Positions 1 through 6,356 of a stretch of DNA of 39,877 bases are shown piece by piece. The DNA is taken from the NCBI GenBank assembly GCA_023419605.1, contig JAEZXR010000031.1:1-39877 (forward strand). The letters run 5' to 3'. Made by a program: the position numbers and the translations under genes. Source of the DNA: Bacillota bacterium. Lineage in GTDB: Bacteria > Bacillota > Clostridia > Acetivibrionales > JAEZXR01. Position 1 is the first letter of the stretch, and each line of letters starts with the position of its first letter. Below the pieces are notes generated by a model. It had not been told where the DNA came from and did no database searches. It saw only the letters and a program-made list of their open reading frames with translations.

Positions 1-88
1 ATTTTCCGCAACTGCAGGCCTGTCCGATTTCTCTCAGTGATAATCCTGCTTCGTTTTTTAGTCTTAAAATTTCTCTTGCTTTTAGCAT
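1..88 (-). CDS. IS21-family transposase (IstA-like), N-terminal fragment
   Basis: On the minus strand an ATG at 88-86 opens a reading frame that runs off the left window edge. It begins MLKAREILRLKNEAG and continues with LSLREIGQACSCGK. This resembles the N-terminal helix-turn-helix of IS21-family IstA transposases, which bind the terminal repeats of the element and carry out strand transfer with the helper ATPase IstB. An AGGAGG ribosome binding site lies at 100-95 on the same strand, 6 nt before the ATG. The frame is open for all 29 visible codons. The adjacent tandem short repeats at 166-240 are what the end of an IS21-type element looks like and support the call. The DDE catalytic core and istB are outside the window, so the intactness of the element cannot be judged. 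Confidence 0.72.
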   Translation of the reverse strand, partial: MLKAREILRLKNEAGLSLREIGQACSCGK

Positions 89-165
89 TTCCAGCCTCCT
101 CATCGTTTGGCCCCCTTTAATCATTCTAATTAAAGAGTACCAGTTAGTTTATTACCTCGACAAGG

Positions 166-240
166 TGTCCGGATGTGCCGTTATGCTGTCCGGATAATTC
201 CGAAACACTGTCCGGATGTTGCCGGAATCAGTGTCCGGAT
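166..240. repeat. Multiple short terminal repeats of an IS21-like element end
   Basis: The 9-mer TGTCCGGAT occurs four times in the same orientation, at 166-174, 187-195, 209-217 and 232-240, spaced by 21-23 nt. IS21-family elements carry such multiple terminal repeats as transposase binding sites. With the leftward istA start at 88, this marks the right-hand end of an insertion sequence. The exact terminus and target duplication cannot be fixed without the other end. Confidence 0.75.
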
Positions 241-582
241 GCAGCCGAAATATGCAGCTATTTAGTGGGCTTTATCATTTTTATCATTACGAAAGAAAAA
301 TCTGCTTTGGGGATAGGTATACTGCCAATGGTGTTTTTTGGTATGATGGGACTGTTTATATTTCCATGGGGTGGTGTAGCCAATATACCGCAAGTGGGCC
401 ACCTTGTCATGACTTTAAACGTTATCTGGGCAGTATATACGATAGTAAAAACGGCGGATTATAAAGCACTGGCTTTAGGATTGCTTGCAAGTATCATCCT
501 GTATGTCCCCTTCATAGCATATCAACAAATCTATTGCAGAATGCACACAGATGACCTTCAGAGGATTATAGGAATCAAGTAA
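175..582 (+). CDS. Hypothetical membrane protein, probably 5'-truncated by an IS insertion
   Basis: This 135-codon frame starts inside the IS repeat array. Its first 25 or so residues (Cys-rich, PDNSETLSGCCRNQCPD) are read from the repeats themselves and are probably not native protein. The remainder contains about four hydrophobic segments, roughly residues 29-39, 46-66, 72-88 and 96-115, and ends IIGIK. I do not recognise the family. No good ribosome binding site precedes the ATG at 175. The simplest reading is the 3' part of an integral membrane protein gene whose start was removed or displaced when the IS inserted. A de novo fusion ORF that uses the IS end as its 5' region is also possible. 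Confidence 0.35.
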   Translation: MPLCCPDNSETLSGCCRNQCPDAAEICSYLVGFIIFIITKEKSALGIGILPMVFFGMMGLFIFPWGGVANIPQVGHLVMTLNVIWAVYTIVKTADYKALALGLLASIILYVPFIAYQQIYCRMHTDDLQRIIGIK

Positions 583-652
583 TCCGGCAGGTACACGGTT
601 TGTTATAATCATAGATAATGATAATATTCTTTATTCATCAGTAAAAAATCTC

Positions 653-684
653 TTGACTTTACCCCTGGCTGGAAGGGTTATACT
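653..684 (+). promoter_or_regulatory. MerR-type promoter/operator with stretched spacer
   Basis: A -35 element TTGACT (653-658) and a -10 element TATACT (679-684) are separated by 20 bp. The spacer holds an imperfect dyad, ACCCC at 661-665 facing AGGGT at 674-678. Over-long spacers with a centred dyad are the hallmark of promoters that MerR-family activators untwist. It lies just upstream of the MerR gene, implying autoregulation. Confidence 0.75.
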
Positions 685-713
685 TAAGCTGTCGGCAGAA
701 AGGAGAATGAATT

Positions 714-1529
714 GTGTACACAATCGGGCAGTTTTCAAAAATCGGAAGGGTTTCAGCAAAGACGCTTCGATATTATGATGAAATTGATCTGTTAAAACCT
801 GTGCATGTGGACCAGGAGAGCCAGTACAGGTACTACTCGGATGAACAGGTTTTGAAAATCCTTTTCATATCCGAATTAAAAGAATACGGACTAAAGCTGG
901 AGGAAATCAAAGTCATAATAGCTAAGCAAGATGCGAGCTTGTTGAAAAAGTTTCTGAATAACAAAGTGGACGAAATCGATAAGGAAGTTCGAAGAAGTCT
1001 GGAACTGAGGGAATTCATTGAACAGAAAATTATAAAAATCGAATCAGGAGGTGATTTGATGGAAGTTAGGAAAGACTTGAAGGTTGAATTAAAAGATAGA
1101 GAACCCCTGGTAGTTGTCTGTAGGAGAGCAACCACCAGCATGGAGAATGCCGGCAGTATTATCGGAAAGGTATTTGAAGATATATATCAGATGAATCTTC
1201 AGTCTGCAGGACCTGTAATGACGCTTTACTACGATAAGGAATTTGATGCTGAAAATACGGATTTTGAAGTTTGCATTCCTGTCAATAAAAAGGTCAATGC
1301 TGAAAAAAGTGGCAAGCTTAAAGAATTTGCTGGAGGGCTACATGCCTGTACTACATTTGTCGGAGCTTATTCAAGATTGGGAGAAGCATATGCAAAGGTG
1401 ACGAAATGGATGGAGGAAAATGGATATAGGTGCACAGGAGTACCCTTTGACATCTATCTTACAGGGGCGGAGACCACTAAAAGTCCGGACCAGTTTGTAA
1501 CGGAAGTCTGCTTTCCGGTGAGCAAATAA
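714..1529 (+). CDS. MerR-family transcriptional regulator with GyrI-like effector-binding domain
   Basis: This is a 271-residue protein. Residues 1-70 are a MerR winged helix-turn-helix (YTIGQFSKIGRVSAKTLRYY, then YRYYSDEQV), followed by a coiled-coil dimerisation helix at roughly 75-110. Residues about 118-271 form a GyrI/BmrR-like effector-binding domain (CIPVNKKV, then the terminal DQFVTEVCFPV). That architecture is typical of multidrug-sensing activators such as BmrR. The start is GTG at 714, with AGGAGA at 701-706 in front; the sequence from this codon matches the family start exactly. The 20-bp-spacer promoter at 653-684 suggests that it controls itself. The next gene on the same strand, the aldo/keto reductase, has its own promoter, so a shared regulon is possible but not shown. 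Effector unknown. Confidence 0.9.
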   Translation: MYTIGQFSKIGRVSAKTLRYYDEIDLLKPVHVDQESQYRYYSDEQVLKILFISELKEYGLKLEEIKVIIAKQDASLLKKFLNNKVDEIDKEVRRSLELREFIEQKIIKIESGGDLMEVRKDLKVELKDREPLVVVCRRATTSMENAGSIIGKVFEDIYQMNLQSAGPVMTLYYDKEFDAENTDFEVCIPVNKKVNAEKSGKLKEFAGGLHACTTFVGAYSRLGEAYAKVTKWMEENGYRCTGVPFDIYLTGAETTKSPDQFVTEVCFPVSK

Positions 1530-1651
1530 TTTTTATAGCATTCTATAAATGCAATACAGGAATCCTGAAAAATTAAGTCTCAGATACCTTTATACGAATT
1601 TGACGATATTCCCATACTTCATGAGCTGGAACTTGAATTTAAAATATGATG

Positions 1652-1680
1652 TTGACGTGCGAACGTATGTTTGATATACT
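1652..1680 (+). promoter_or_regulatory. Sigma-A-like promoter for the aldo/keto reductase gene
   Basis: TTGACG (1652-1657) and TATACT (1675-1680) are separated by 17 bp, 60 bp before the reductase start. A second -10-like TATAAT lies at 1696-1701. The rest of the gap (1530-1739) holds no recognised gene. Confidence 0.6.
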
Positions 1681-1739
1681 TTCCCCATAATTTGGTATAA
1701 TTATCATGGTACGTAAATTATATCTGGGTGGGGGCAGAA

Positions 1740-2921
1740 ATGAAATATAGAGATTTGGGAAAAACAGGATTGGAAGTAAGTGAGATCGGTATTGGCACAG
1801 AATACCTGGTTAAAGCCGCTAAAGGTGATATTAAGGATGTAGTAAAAACTGCTGTGGATGCAGGTTGCAATTACTTTGATATTTTATTTGATAACCCTGA
1901 ATATTTGGATGGCTTTGGAGAAGCTCTGAAAGGAATTAGAGACAAGGTTATAATTACCGCTCATATTTTTACTTTGGATCCAATTGAAAAGTGTAAAGGA
2001 AAGTTTGAAGACTTCCTTAACCGTGTAAAATGCGGCTATGTGGATATTCTCTTCATAAGTTGCTGTGACAGGGAGGAAGTCTATAACGCTGTTACCGATT
2101 TATCGGGAAAACTTTCCGACGAAATAAACATTCGTACTTTGGGACAAGATTACGTTTTAAAGCAGCACGGTGGACACTTAAAATATGCAAAAGAATTGCA
2201 GGAGCAGGGAAGGGTTAAATACCTTGGTTTTAGTACACATGTGCTTCCTACTGCAATCCGTGCAGTAAAAGATGGATACATTGACCTTCTGATGTTTCCT
2301 ATTAATCCGATATTTGATGCATTGCCTGGAAAGGCCGGGATGGAAAATCTAAATGAATTATGGGAACTATCCATTGAACATAAAAAAATAGAAATCAGTG
2401 AGGAAAGAAAAGAACTGCACAAACTATGCATGCATACTCAAACAGGTTTAATAGCAATGAAACCGTTTGCGGGAGGGTGGTTGTTAAAACCTGATTTAAA
2501 TGCAAATATTACTGCTATCAAGCTCCTTTCGTACACATTGTCTCAATCGGGCGTAACTACAGTAATACCGGGTGTTAGCAACTTAGACCAACTTAAAAGT
2601 TGCCTAAAGTATCTTGAGGCATCCAATGAAGAAAAAGATTTTAGTGAAATGCTCTCTCAGTTAAAGTGGAACCCAAAAGACAGATGTATGTATTGCAGTC
2701 ATTGCCAGCCTTGTAAGGCTGGGATAGATATTGCTCAGGTGAACAAACTTTATGATTTGTCAGTCGAGTATGGCATCAATGAGGTGATAAAAAATGAGTA
2801 TGACTCACTGGCTTCTAAAGCAGAGGATTGTTTGAATTGTGGTGAGTGTACTTCAAGATGTCCTTTTGGCATAAATGTTCCAGATAGGATGAAGAAGGCA
2901 TCAGAGATGATTGAAGTTTAA
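1740..2921 (+). CDS. Aldo/keto reductase-like protein with C-terminal [4Fe-4S] ferredoxin domain
   Basis: The start is taken as ATG 1740, preceded by a G-rich ribosome binding site (1726-1736); an in-frame GTG at 1728 lies inside that site. The 393-residue protein begins MKYRDLGKTGLEVSEIGIG, the classical entry to the aldo/keto reductase TIM barrel. Its C-terminal 80 residues carry two cysteine groups, CMYCSHCQPC and CLNCGECTSRCP, separated by about 45 residues, as in the clostridial ferredoxin-type branch of the family. The Asp and Tyr of the usual catalytic tetrad can be matched (NYFDILFD, NPEYLDGF). The Lys position reads ITAH and the His position reads LFISCCD, so both appear substituted. 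It may therefore be an atypical redox enzyme or act on an unusual substrate. It is monocistronic, with its own promoter, and has no evident link to the biosynthetic locus. Confidence 0.85.
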   Translation: MKYRDLGKTGLEVSEIGIGTEYLVKAAKGDIKDVVKTAVDAGCNYFDILFDNPEYLDGFGEALKGIRDKVIITAHIFTLDPIEKCKGKFEDFLNRVKCGYVDILFISCCDREEVYNAVTDLSGKLSDEINIRTLGQDYVLKQHGGHLKYAKELQEQGRVKYLGFSTHVLPTAIRAVKDGYIDLLMFPINPIFDALPGKAGMENLNELWELSIEHKKIEISEERKELHKLCMHTQTGLIAMKPFAGGWLLKPDLNANITAIKLLSYTLSQSGVTTVIPGVSNLDQLKSCLKYLEASNEEKDFSEMLSQLKWNPKDRCMYCSHCQPCKAGIDIAQVNKLYDLSVEYGINEVIKNEYDSLASKAEDCLNCGECTSRCPFGINVPDRMKKASEMIEV

Positions 2922-2950
2922 TTATTGTATAGGAATTGCGGAGTGTGAAA

Positions 2951-3143
2951 ATGAAAAGATATGATATTGATTTTAACTCACTTTTATCAAAAGGTCATAT
3001 AGTAAGAGGGTAGAAGTGAAAAAAGAATCCAGAATGCTATAACCCATTCGAGACATGCTTATGATGATTTGCCATATATTCCAATTGATACGACGAACTT
3101 AGGTGCTGATGAAGTTGTAGATGAAATCATCAAATTGGTATAG
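2951..3143 (+). pseudogene. Remnant of a gene, possibly a P-loop kinase-like protein
   Basis: An ATG at 2951 starts a short frame (MKRYDIDFNSLLSKGHIVRG) that stops at 3011. A few bases later another frame reads RIQNAITHSRHAYDD, then LPYIPIDTTNLGADEVVDEI, and stops at 3141-3143. The second piece looks like the C-terminus of a nucleotide-binding kinase-type protein (IPIDTTNL...EVVDEII). The two pieces are out of register and no complete protein can be read. I regard this as a decayed gene with most of its centre deleted; the family assignment is tentative. From 3144 to 3336 I see nothing interpretable. Confidence 0.4.
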
Positions 3144-3336
3144 TGACCTATTTTACGGTTTATGGAGGAGAGAGTTTTTAGGTGGAAACATCAGATGCAC
3201 ACGAACTGACAGAATATAAATGAGAAGATACAGACTTTGAGAGGATAAATGCGTATATTTAAGCGATAGACATATCTATTAATCGGTTTTCATGACGAGT
3301 TTATTTAATCACGGGAGAATAGGAGGCGTGTAGATA

Positions 3337-3570
3337 ATGAATATTGACTTTTTGTATCTATTCCAGATACTCATGTTGATAATGACTGTGATAGGCGTTA
3401 TTAGTTTTACAGTCCGCATGATTCAGTCCGCACGCTTTTCTTATGAATTACAAAATACAAAATGTACTGTAAGCCAGGTCTTTCAACATATAAGAGAAAT
3501 GTCCGCAGAGGATTATGTCAATTATCAAAAATATCAAATCTGGAGGTTCTATCTATTTAGCCGTGCTTAA
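3337..3570 (+). CDS. Small single-span membrane protein upstream of yidC-like gene
   Basis: A 77-residue frame with an AGGAGG-type ribosome binding site in the preceding 15 nt. One strong transmembrane helix spans about residues 5-27 (YLFQILMLIMTVIGVISF). A basic and polar segment follows, with an amphipathic stretch QVFQHIREMSAEDYVNYQK and an aromatic tail. I do not recognise the family. It ends 41 nt before the start of the YidC-like insertase, on the same strand and with no terminator between, so the two are probably co-transcribed. A natural guess is that it is a partner or substrate of the insertase, but this is inference from position only. Confidence 0.6.
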   Translation: MNIDFLYLFQILMLIMTVIGVISFTVRMIQSARFSYELQNTKCTVSQVFQHIREMSAEDYVNYQKYQIWRFYLFSRA

Positions 3571-3611
3571 GAGTGCTATGCAATCCTAAGAATAAACGAA
3601 GGAGAGAAAAA

Positions 3612-4259
3612 ATGGACATCATTTTAAGCACGTTAAATACACTGTTAAGCAAGGCCTTTGCTTTAACGGGTGATTGGGGTATAACCATTATTGTTATAAC
3701 ATTGCTTGTCAGAATTATACTACTGCCTATCTCCATAAAACAAAGAAGCAGCCTGGAAAAGCAGCAGTTGTTTTCAAAAAAGATGGAGGAGCTAAAAGAG
3801 AAATTTAAAAATGATAAGGAAAAATTGGATTCCGAAATAGCGAAAATTTCGCAGGAAGGAGCCAAAAACCTGTTGGGGTGTTCGGTGACACTACTTCAAT
3901 TCCCTATTATGTATTCGCTTTATAGAGTGTTTATTAATATGCCAGCCAATGTTGGGAGTATCATAATTCCGTGGGTAGCAAGCCTGAAATTACCTGATAC
4001 GTATTTTATTCTTCCCGTCTTGTCAGTCCTTTTGCAATTGCTGCCTAATATTTTGGTGTCGCTGAATATGCTCAAGGGCACAACGATTCAGAAACTAACA
4101 TGGAGTCAGTTTATTTTAACAGGCATAACGAGCATCCTGTTTCTATCAAAAGCTCCAGTTTCATTGGGGATTTACTGGCTTACATCCAATGCCTTTACTT
4201 TTTTCGAACAAACTGTATACAGCCTATATAAAAGAAATAAGTATAGCACTGTTCAGTAA
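3612..4259 (+). CDS. YidC/Oxa1-family membrane protein insertase, short form
   Basis: The start is placed at ATG 3612 behind AAGGAGAG (about 3599-3606). The longer frame from 3573 adds 13 residues that do not look native. The 215-residue product has the Oxa1/YidC core: a first helix with the conserved groove arginine (ITLLVRIILLPISIKQ, Arg34), a charged cytoplasmic helical hairpin (SKKMEELKEKFKNDKEKL), then LQFPIMYSLYRVF and three further hydrophobic helices. Family members insert membrane proteins independently of or together with SecYEG. This copy is shorter than the housekeeping Firmicute SpoIIIJ/YqjG proteins and lacks an obvious lipoprotein signal, so it looks like an accessory paralogue. 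It is followed by a terminator at 4339-4390 and forms a two-gene unit with the small membrane protein before it. Confidence 0.85.
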   Translation: MDIILSTLNTLLSKAFALTGDWGITIIVITLLVRIILLPISIKQRSSLEKQQLFSKKMEELKEKFKNDKEKLDSEIAKISQEGAKNLLGCSVTLLQFPIMYSLYRVFINMPANVGSIIIPWVASLKLPDTYFILPVLSVLLQLLPNILVSLNMLKGTTIQKLTWSQFILTGITSILFLSKAPVSLGIYWLTSNAFTFFEQTVYSLYKRNKYSTVQ

Positions 4260-4338
4260 AAAAATAGAGAATATATTGATGGTACAGAAAATATATGTAA
4301 TTAGCACCCCGTAAAACAAATTCAGATAAAAACATAAA

Positions 4339-4390
4339 AAAAGCCATGAGAAAAGGGTCAGTGAGAACTGCCTCTGGACTCATGGCTTTT
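4339..4390 (+). terminator. Intrinsic terminator after the YidC-like gene
   Basis: A 12-bp perfect stem pairs 4339-4350 (AAAAGCCATGAG) with 4379-4390 (CTCATGGCTTTT). The 28-nt loop can form a small inner helix (CAGT/ACTG). A T-rich run follows. The stem is flanked by A on one side and T on the other, so it could work in both directions. Confidence 0.7.
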
Positions 4391-4597
4391 CTTTAAAATA
4401 CGAAGATGAAAGGGAAGAAATTTCATTTATGACAATAAGAATGTTAAATATAAGCATAAATTGAAGTTATTCAAAATTTGGTAGACTGTGTATCGCCTCT
4501 ACACCGTGAAAAGTTATCGATACATAAATGCGAATTTGTGAAATCATTGCCGATATTTATCGTAAAATGCAGAAATATATGTAATATATTCAAACTA

Positions 4598-4625
4598 TTG
4601 ACATTGAGAAAATAAGTACTATAAT
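4598..4625 (+). promoter_or_regulatory. Near-perfect consensus sigma-A promoter
   Basis: TTGACA (4598-4603) and TATAAT (4620-4625) are both exact consensus hexamers, separated by 16 bp. Transcription would start near 4632, leaving a leader of about 255 nt before the LoaP-like remnant at 4887 and about 590 nt before the hydrolase gene. It is the strongest promoter I see in the window and may drive the hydrolase and, by readthrough, the biosynthetic genes. Confidence 0.7.
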
Positions 4626-4732
4626 TGGTAGTAGAGTGAAAATTTTCAATAACGTAATGTTCTATACAGGCAAAAAATTGATAGTAGAATTTAATGAAAG
4701 CATATTTTTACGAAACCAAGAGGGGCTAATTG

Positions 4733-4777
4733 ATGTTTCTACACATGAATGCAATCAGGGCAGTTGTTATAGGATAA
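4733..4777 (+). CDS. Candidate leader peptide (14 aa)
   Basis: An ATG at 4733 with AGAGGGG at 4719-4725 opens a 14-codon frame, MFLHMNAIRAVVIG, ending at TAA 4775-4777. It lies about 100 nt downstream of the consensus promoter's expected start. Its stop falls within the first copy of a 13-nt direct repeat, and the following RNA can pair in alternative ways (see the repeat entry). These are features of translation-coupled attenuation leaders. No resistance-type motif is recognised, and short ORFs arise by chance, so this is tentative. Confidence 0.35.
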   Translation: MFLHMNAIRAVVIG

Positions 4778-4843
4778 AAGCACTTATCGGTTTTTAAGCG
4801 CTGGTGGGTCACGTTAATCTCTGATAAGGATTATAGGATAAAA
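4767..4843 (+). repeat. 13-nt direct repeats and alternative stems in a leader RNA
   Basis: TTATAGGATAAAA occurs at 4767-4779 and 4831-4843. Between the copies, AGCACTT can pair with the downstream AAGCGCT (one mismatch), or CTTATC (4783-4788) can pair with GATAAG (4823-4828). The two pairings share bases and exclude each other. No known riboswitch class was recognised. The rest of 4391-4886 holds only the promoter and leader peptide described separately. Confidence 0.4.
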
Positions 4844-4886
4844 ATCTTTGTAACTTATTGATTGAGATAAGCGAAAGGACGGAAGT

Positions 4887-5090
4887 ATGCCAGTTGCAAC
4901 CCAAAAATTGTGCGGGGAAAGGCTGTATTGGTATGTACTCTTTACACGGACAAGTCGGAAGCAAAAAGCAGAACAACTCTTAAAAAATGATTAGGTACAG
5001 AGGCCTTTATACCTTTCGTTCCGAATTGATGATCCAATGGCAGTCATCGCCGTCTACCTTACCGTATTCCGGTACCTTTTTGATAAAAAA
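4887..5090 (+). pseudogene. Decayed NusG-family antiterminator gene (LoaP-like)
   Basis: An ATG at 4887, preceded by AAAGGACGG, reads MPVATQKLCGERLY and then WYVLFTRTSRKQKAEQLL before a stop at 4992-4994. In another frame, from 4994, it continues GTEAFIPFVPN and stops again. Further on, the DNA around 5064-5083 carries a trace of the V-F-(P)-G-Y-L-F signature with bases missing. WYVLxT...E..L followed by .AFIP and FPGYxF is the NusG N-terminal (NGN) fold. The FIPFVP form is closest to LoaP, a NusG paralogue that lets RNA polymerase read through terminators in long polyketide operons of Bacillus. Here at least one frameshift and several stops have destroyed it and the KOW domain is not visible. 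Its position immediately upstream of the biosynthetic locus fits a former local regulator. Confidence is good for NusG-like, moderate for LoaP. Confidence 0.68.
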
Positions 5091-5218
5091 TAATATGGAT
5101 CGTTAGGTTGAAAGTGATTTTATCCGGTTTGACAAGTGAGTCTTTTCTCATCTCGTTGCCAAACTGGAAATCATTAAAATCAATCGAAACGATCTGTAAA
5201 AGATGAGAGGGTTACATT

Positions 5219-6046
5219 TTGAAATTAGAGATTATAAAATATCTACCGGAAGGTCAACCCAAAAAGACAGCTCTGCTCTTTGTTCATGGAGCGTTTCACG
5301 GGGCGTGGTGCTGGGAAGAAAATTTTCTTCCCTATTTCTCGCAGAGAGGGTATCCCTCTTATGCTGTAAGCTTGAGAGGGCATGGGAAAAGCGAGGGATA
5401 TGAAAATATCGAGTCATTTACATTGGGAGATTATGTTGAGGATATATCTGGGGTGTTGTCTGAATTTGAGGAGCCGCCTGTTCTAATCGGACATTCTGCT
5501 GGAGGGGCCGTCGTCCAAAAGGTGCTGGAATTATATCCGGATCAGGTAAAAGCGGCAGTTTTAATGGCATCTTTTCCTTACAATGGGGCGGGGTGGAAAG
5601 AATTTCTGAGGATTCTTATAAAACATTTTAAAGAGGCCAGGCAGCTAAAGGATTTTAACAATACCAAGCTGGATGATCCAACCAAGGAGGTCCATCTTCC
5701 CGTCAACATCATGTTTGGAGATAAAATGCCGGAAGAAAAAAAGAAAATCTACAGCGGCTTGCTGCAGGCAGAGTCTCCCAGACTGATGGAGGACGTCATA
5801 AAACCTATTATAAAAGGCCCGGAGAAAATTCAGATGCCGGTTTTGATAGTAGGTTCCACTACCGACTGGTTTTTTTCCAAGGAGGTATTCATGCGAAATG
5901 GCCGGGCTTATAAGACAAAACCGGTTATATTCCAGGGGATGGGGCACGATATGATGCTGGTACCGGGTTGGGAAAAAGTAGCGGAAGAAATAATAGATTT
6001 TTTATCAATAAAAGTATCGAATGAGATGGTGCTAACTGACTCGTGA
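5219..6046 (+). CDS. Alpha/beta hydrolase
   Basis: The protein has 275 residues from a TTG start at 5219, with GAGAGG 8-14 nt upstream; no in-frame ATG fits the fold. It shows the alpha/beta-hydrolase pattern: oxyanion-hole segment LLFVHGAFHGAWCW, nucleophile elbow GHSAGG (Ser93), a late acidic position in GSTTDWFFSK and the catalytic histidine in GMGHDMML (His243). No signal peptide is seen, so it should be cytoplasmic. The class covers esterases, lactonases and related enzymes; sequence alone does not give the substrate. It lies immediately downstream of the LoaP-like remnant and 310 bp before the methyltransferase, on the same strand, separated from it by a strong hairpin. It might be a tailoring or editing hydrolase for the polyketide, or a bystander gene at the locus edge. 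Confidence 0.85.
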   Translation: MKLEIIKYLPEGQPKKTALLFVHGAFHGAWCWEENFLPYFSQRGYPSYAVSLRGHGKSEGYENIESFTLGDYVEDISGVLSEFEEPPVLIGHSAGGAVVQKVLELYPDQVKAAVLMASFPYNGAGWKEFLRILIKHFKEARQLKDFNNTKLDDPTKEVHLPVNIMFGDKMPEEKKKIYSGLLQAESPRLMEDVIKPIIKGPEKIQMPVLIVGSTTDWFFSKEVFMRNGRAYKTKPVIFQGMGHDMMLVPGWEKVAEEIIDFLSIKVSNEMVLTDS

Positions 6047-6170
6047 AAAGCCTGCCAGGAAGTCATAGCCTTTGAAGGTAGAGCATTTACCGGTCCATGA
6101 ACGGTAATCAAGAGATTGAAGGAATATAGGAATATTATATCGATTCCAGTCTATATTGTATCCCTGCCAC

Positions 6171-6194
6171 TTTGATAGAATAGTTTCTATCAAA
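6171..6194 (+). terminator. Small perfect hairpin overlapping the base of a larger one
   Basis: TTTGATAGAA (6171-6180) pairs perfectly with TTCTATCAAA (6185-6194) around a 4-nt loop. Its last three bases are also the first bases of the 34-bp stem at 6192-6264, so the two compete slightly at their junction. Another 6-bp stem, TTACCG/CGGTAA, lies at 6087-6107. These could be part of a structured leader, but no known class is recognised. Confidence 0.4.
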
Positions 6195-6266
6195 ATCCAG
6201 CATATTTGGTACCCCTTCAGTTATTATTCCAATAACTGAAGGGGTACCAAATATGCTGGATTTTTT
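6192..6266 (+). terminator. 34-bp perfect hairpin with T-run between hydrolase and biosynthetic operon
   Basis: Bases 6192-6225 are the exact reverse complement of 6231-6264, separated by a 5-nt loop (ATTCC). The stem begins with AAAA and ends in a run of six T (6261-6266), so it can act as an intrinsic terminator in either orientation. It sits 145 nt after the hydrolase stop and 91 nt before the methyltransferase start. A stem of this length without a single mismatch is far longer than an ordinary terminator. It may stop upstream transcription, be a processed antitermination target in the operon leader, or be a small palindromic insertion. Confidence 0.8.
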
Positions 6267-6269
6267 CAT

Positions 6270-6299
6270 TTGTAAGTTTTACATGTACCATCCTATTCT
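6270..6299 (+). promoter_or_regulatory. Weak candidate promoter for the biosynthetic operon
   Basis: TTGTAA (6270-6275) and TATTCT (6294-6299) are 18 bp apart, just downstream of the long hairpin and 58 nt before the methyltransferase start. Both hexamers deviate from consensus. It is the only promoter-like pair I see between hairpin and gene, so the operon may depend either on it or on readthrough from upstream. Confidence 0.3.
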
Positions 6300-6356
6300 A
6301 TACAGCACAACAAGATAATGTGATTTACAGAAGCTTTGATGACAAGGAGGAGGAAA

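Noticed and set aside
712..723. Perfect 12-nt palindrome TTGTGTACACAA over the MerR start codon
   Set aside because: It encodes conserved MerR N-terminal residues (V-Y-T-I), and the operator is better explained by the dyad in the stretched spacer upstream.
1532..1549. TTTATAG/CTATAAA hairpin after the MerR gene
   Set aside because: A 7-bp, almost purely A/T stem without a clean T-run; too weak to call a terminator.
1578..1650. Short frame KSQIPLYEFDDIPILHELEL downstream of MerR, possibly a gene remnant
   Set aside because: Only about 24 codons, with no start, ribosome binding site or recognised family; kept out of the feature list.
5203..5403. ATG-initiated 66-codon frame overlapping the hydrolase start
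   Set aside because: It is out of frame with the clear alpha/beta-hydrolase sequence that begins at TTG 5219.
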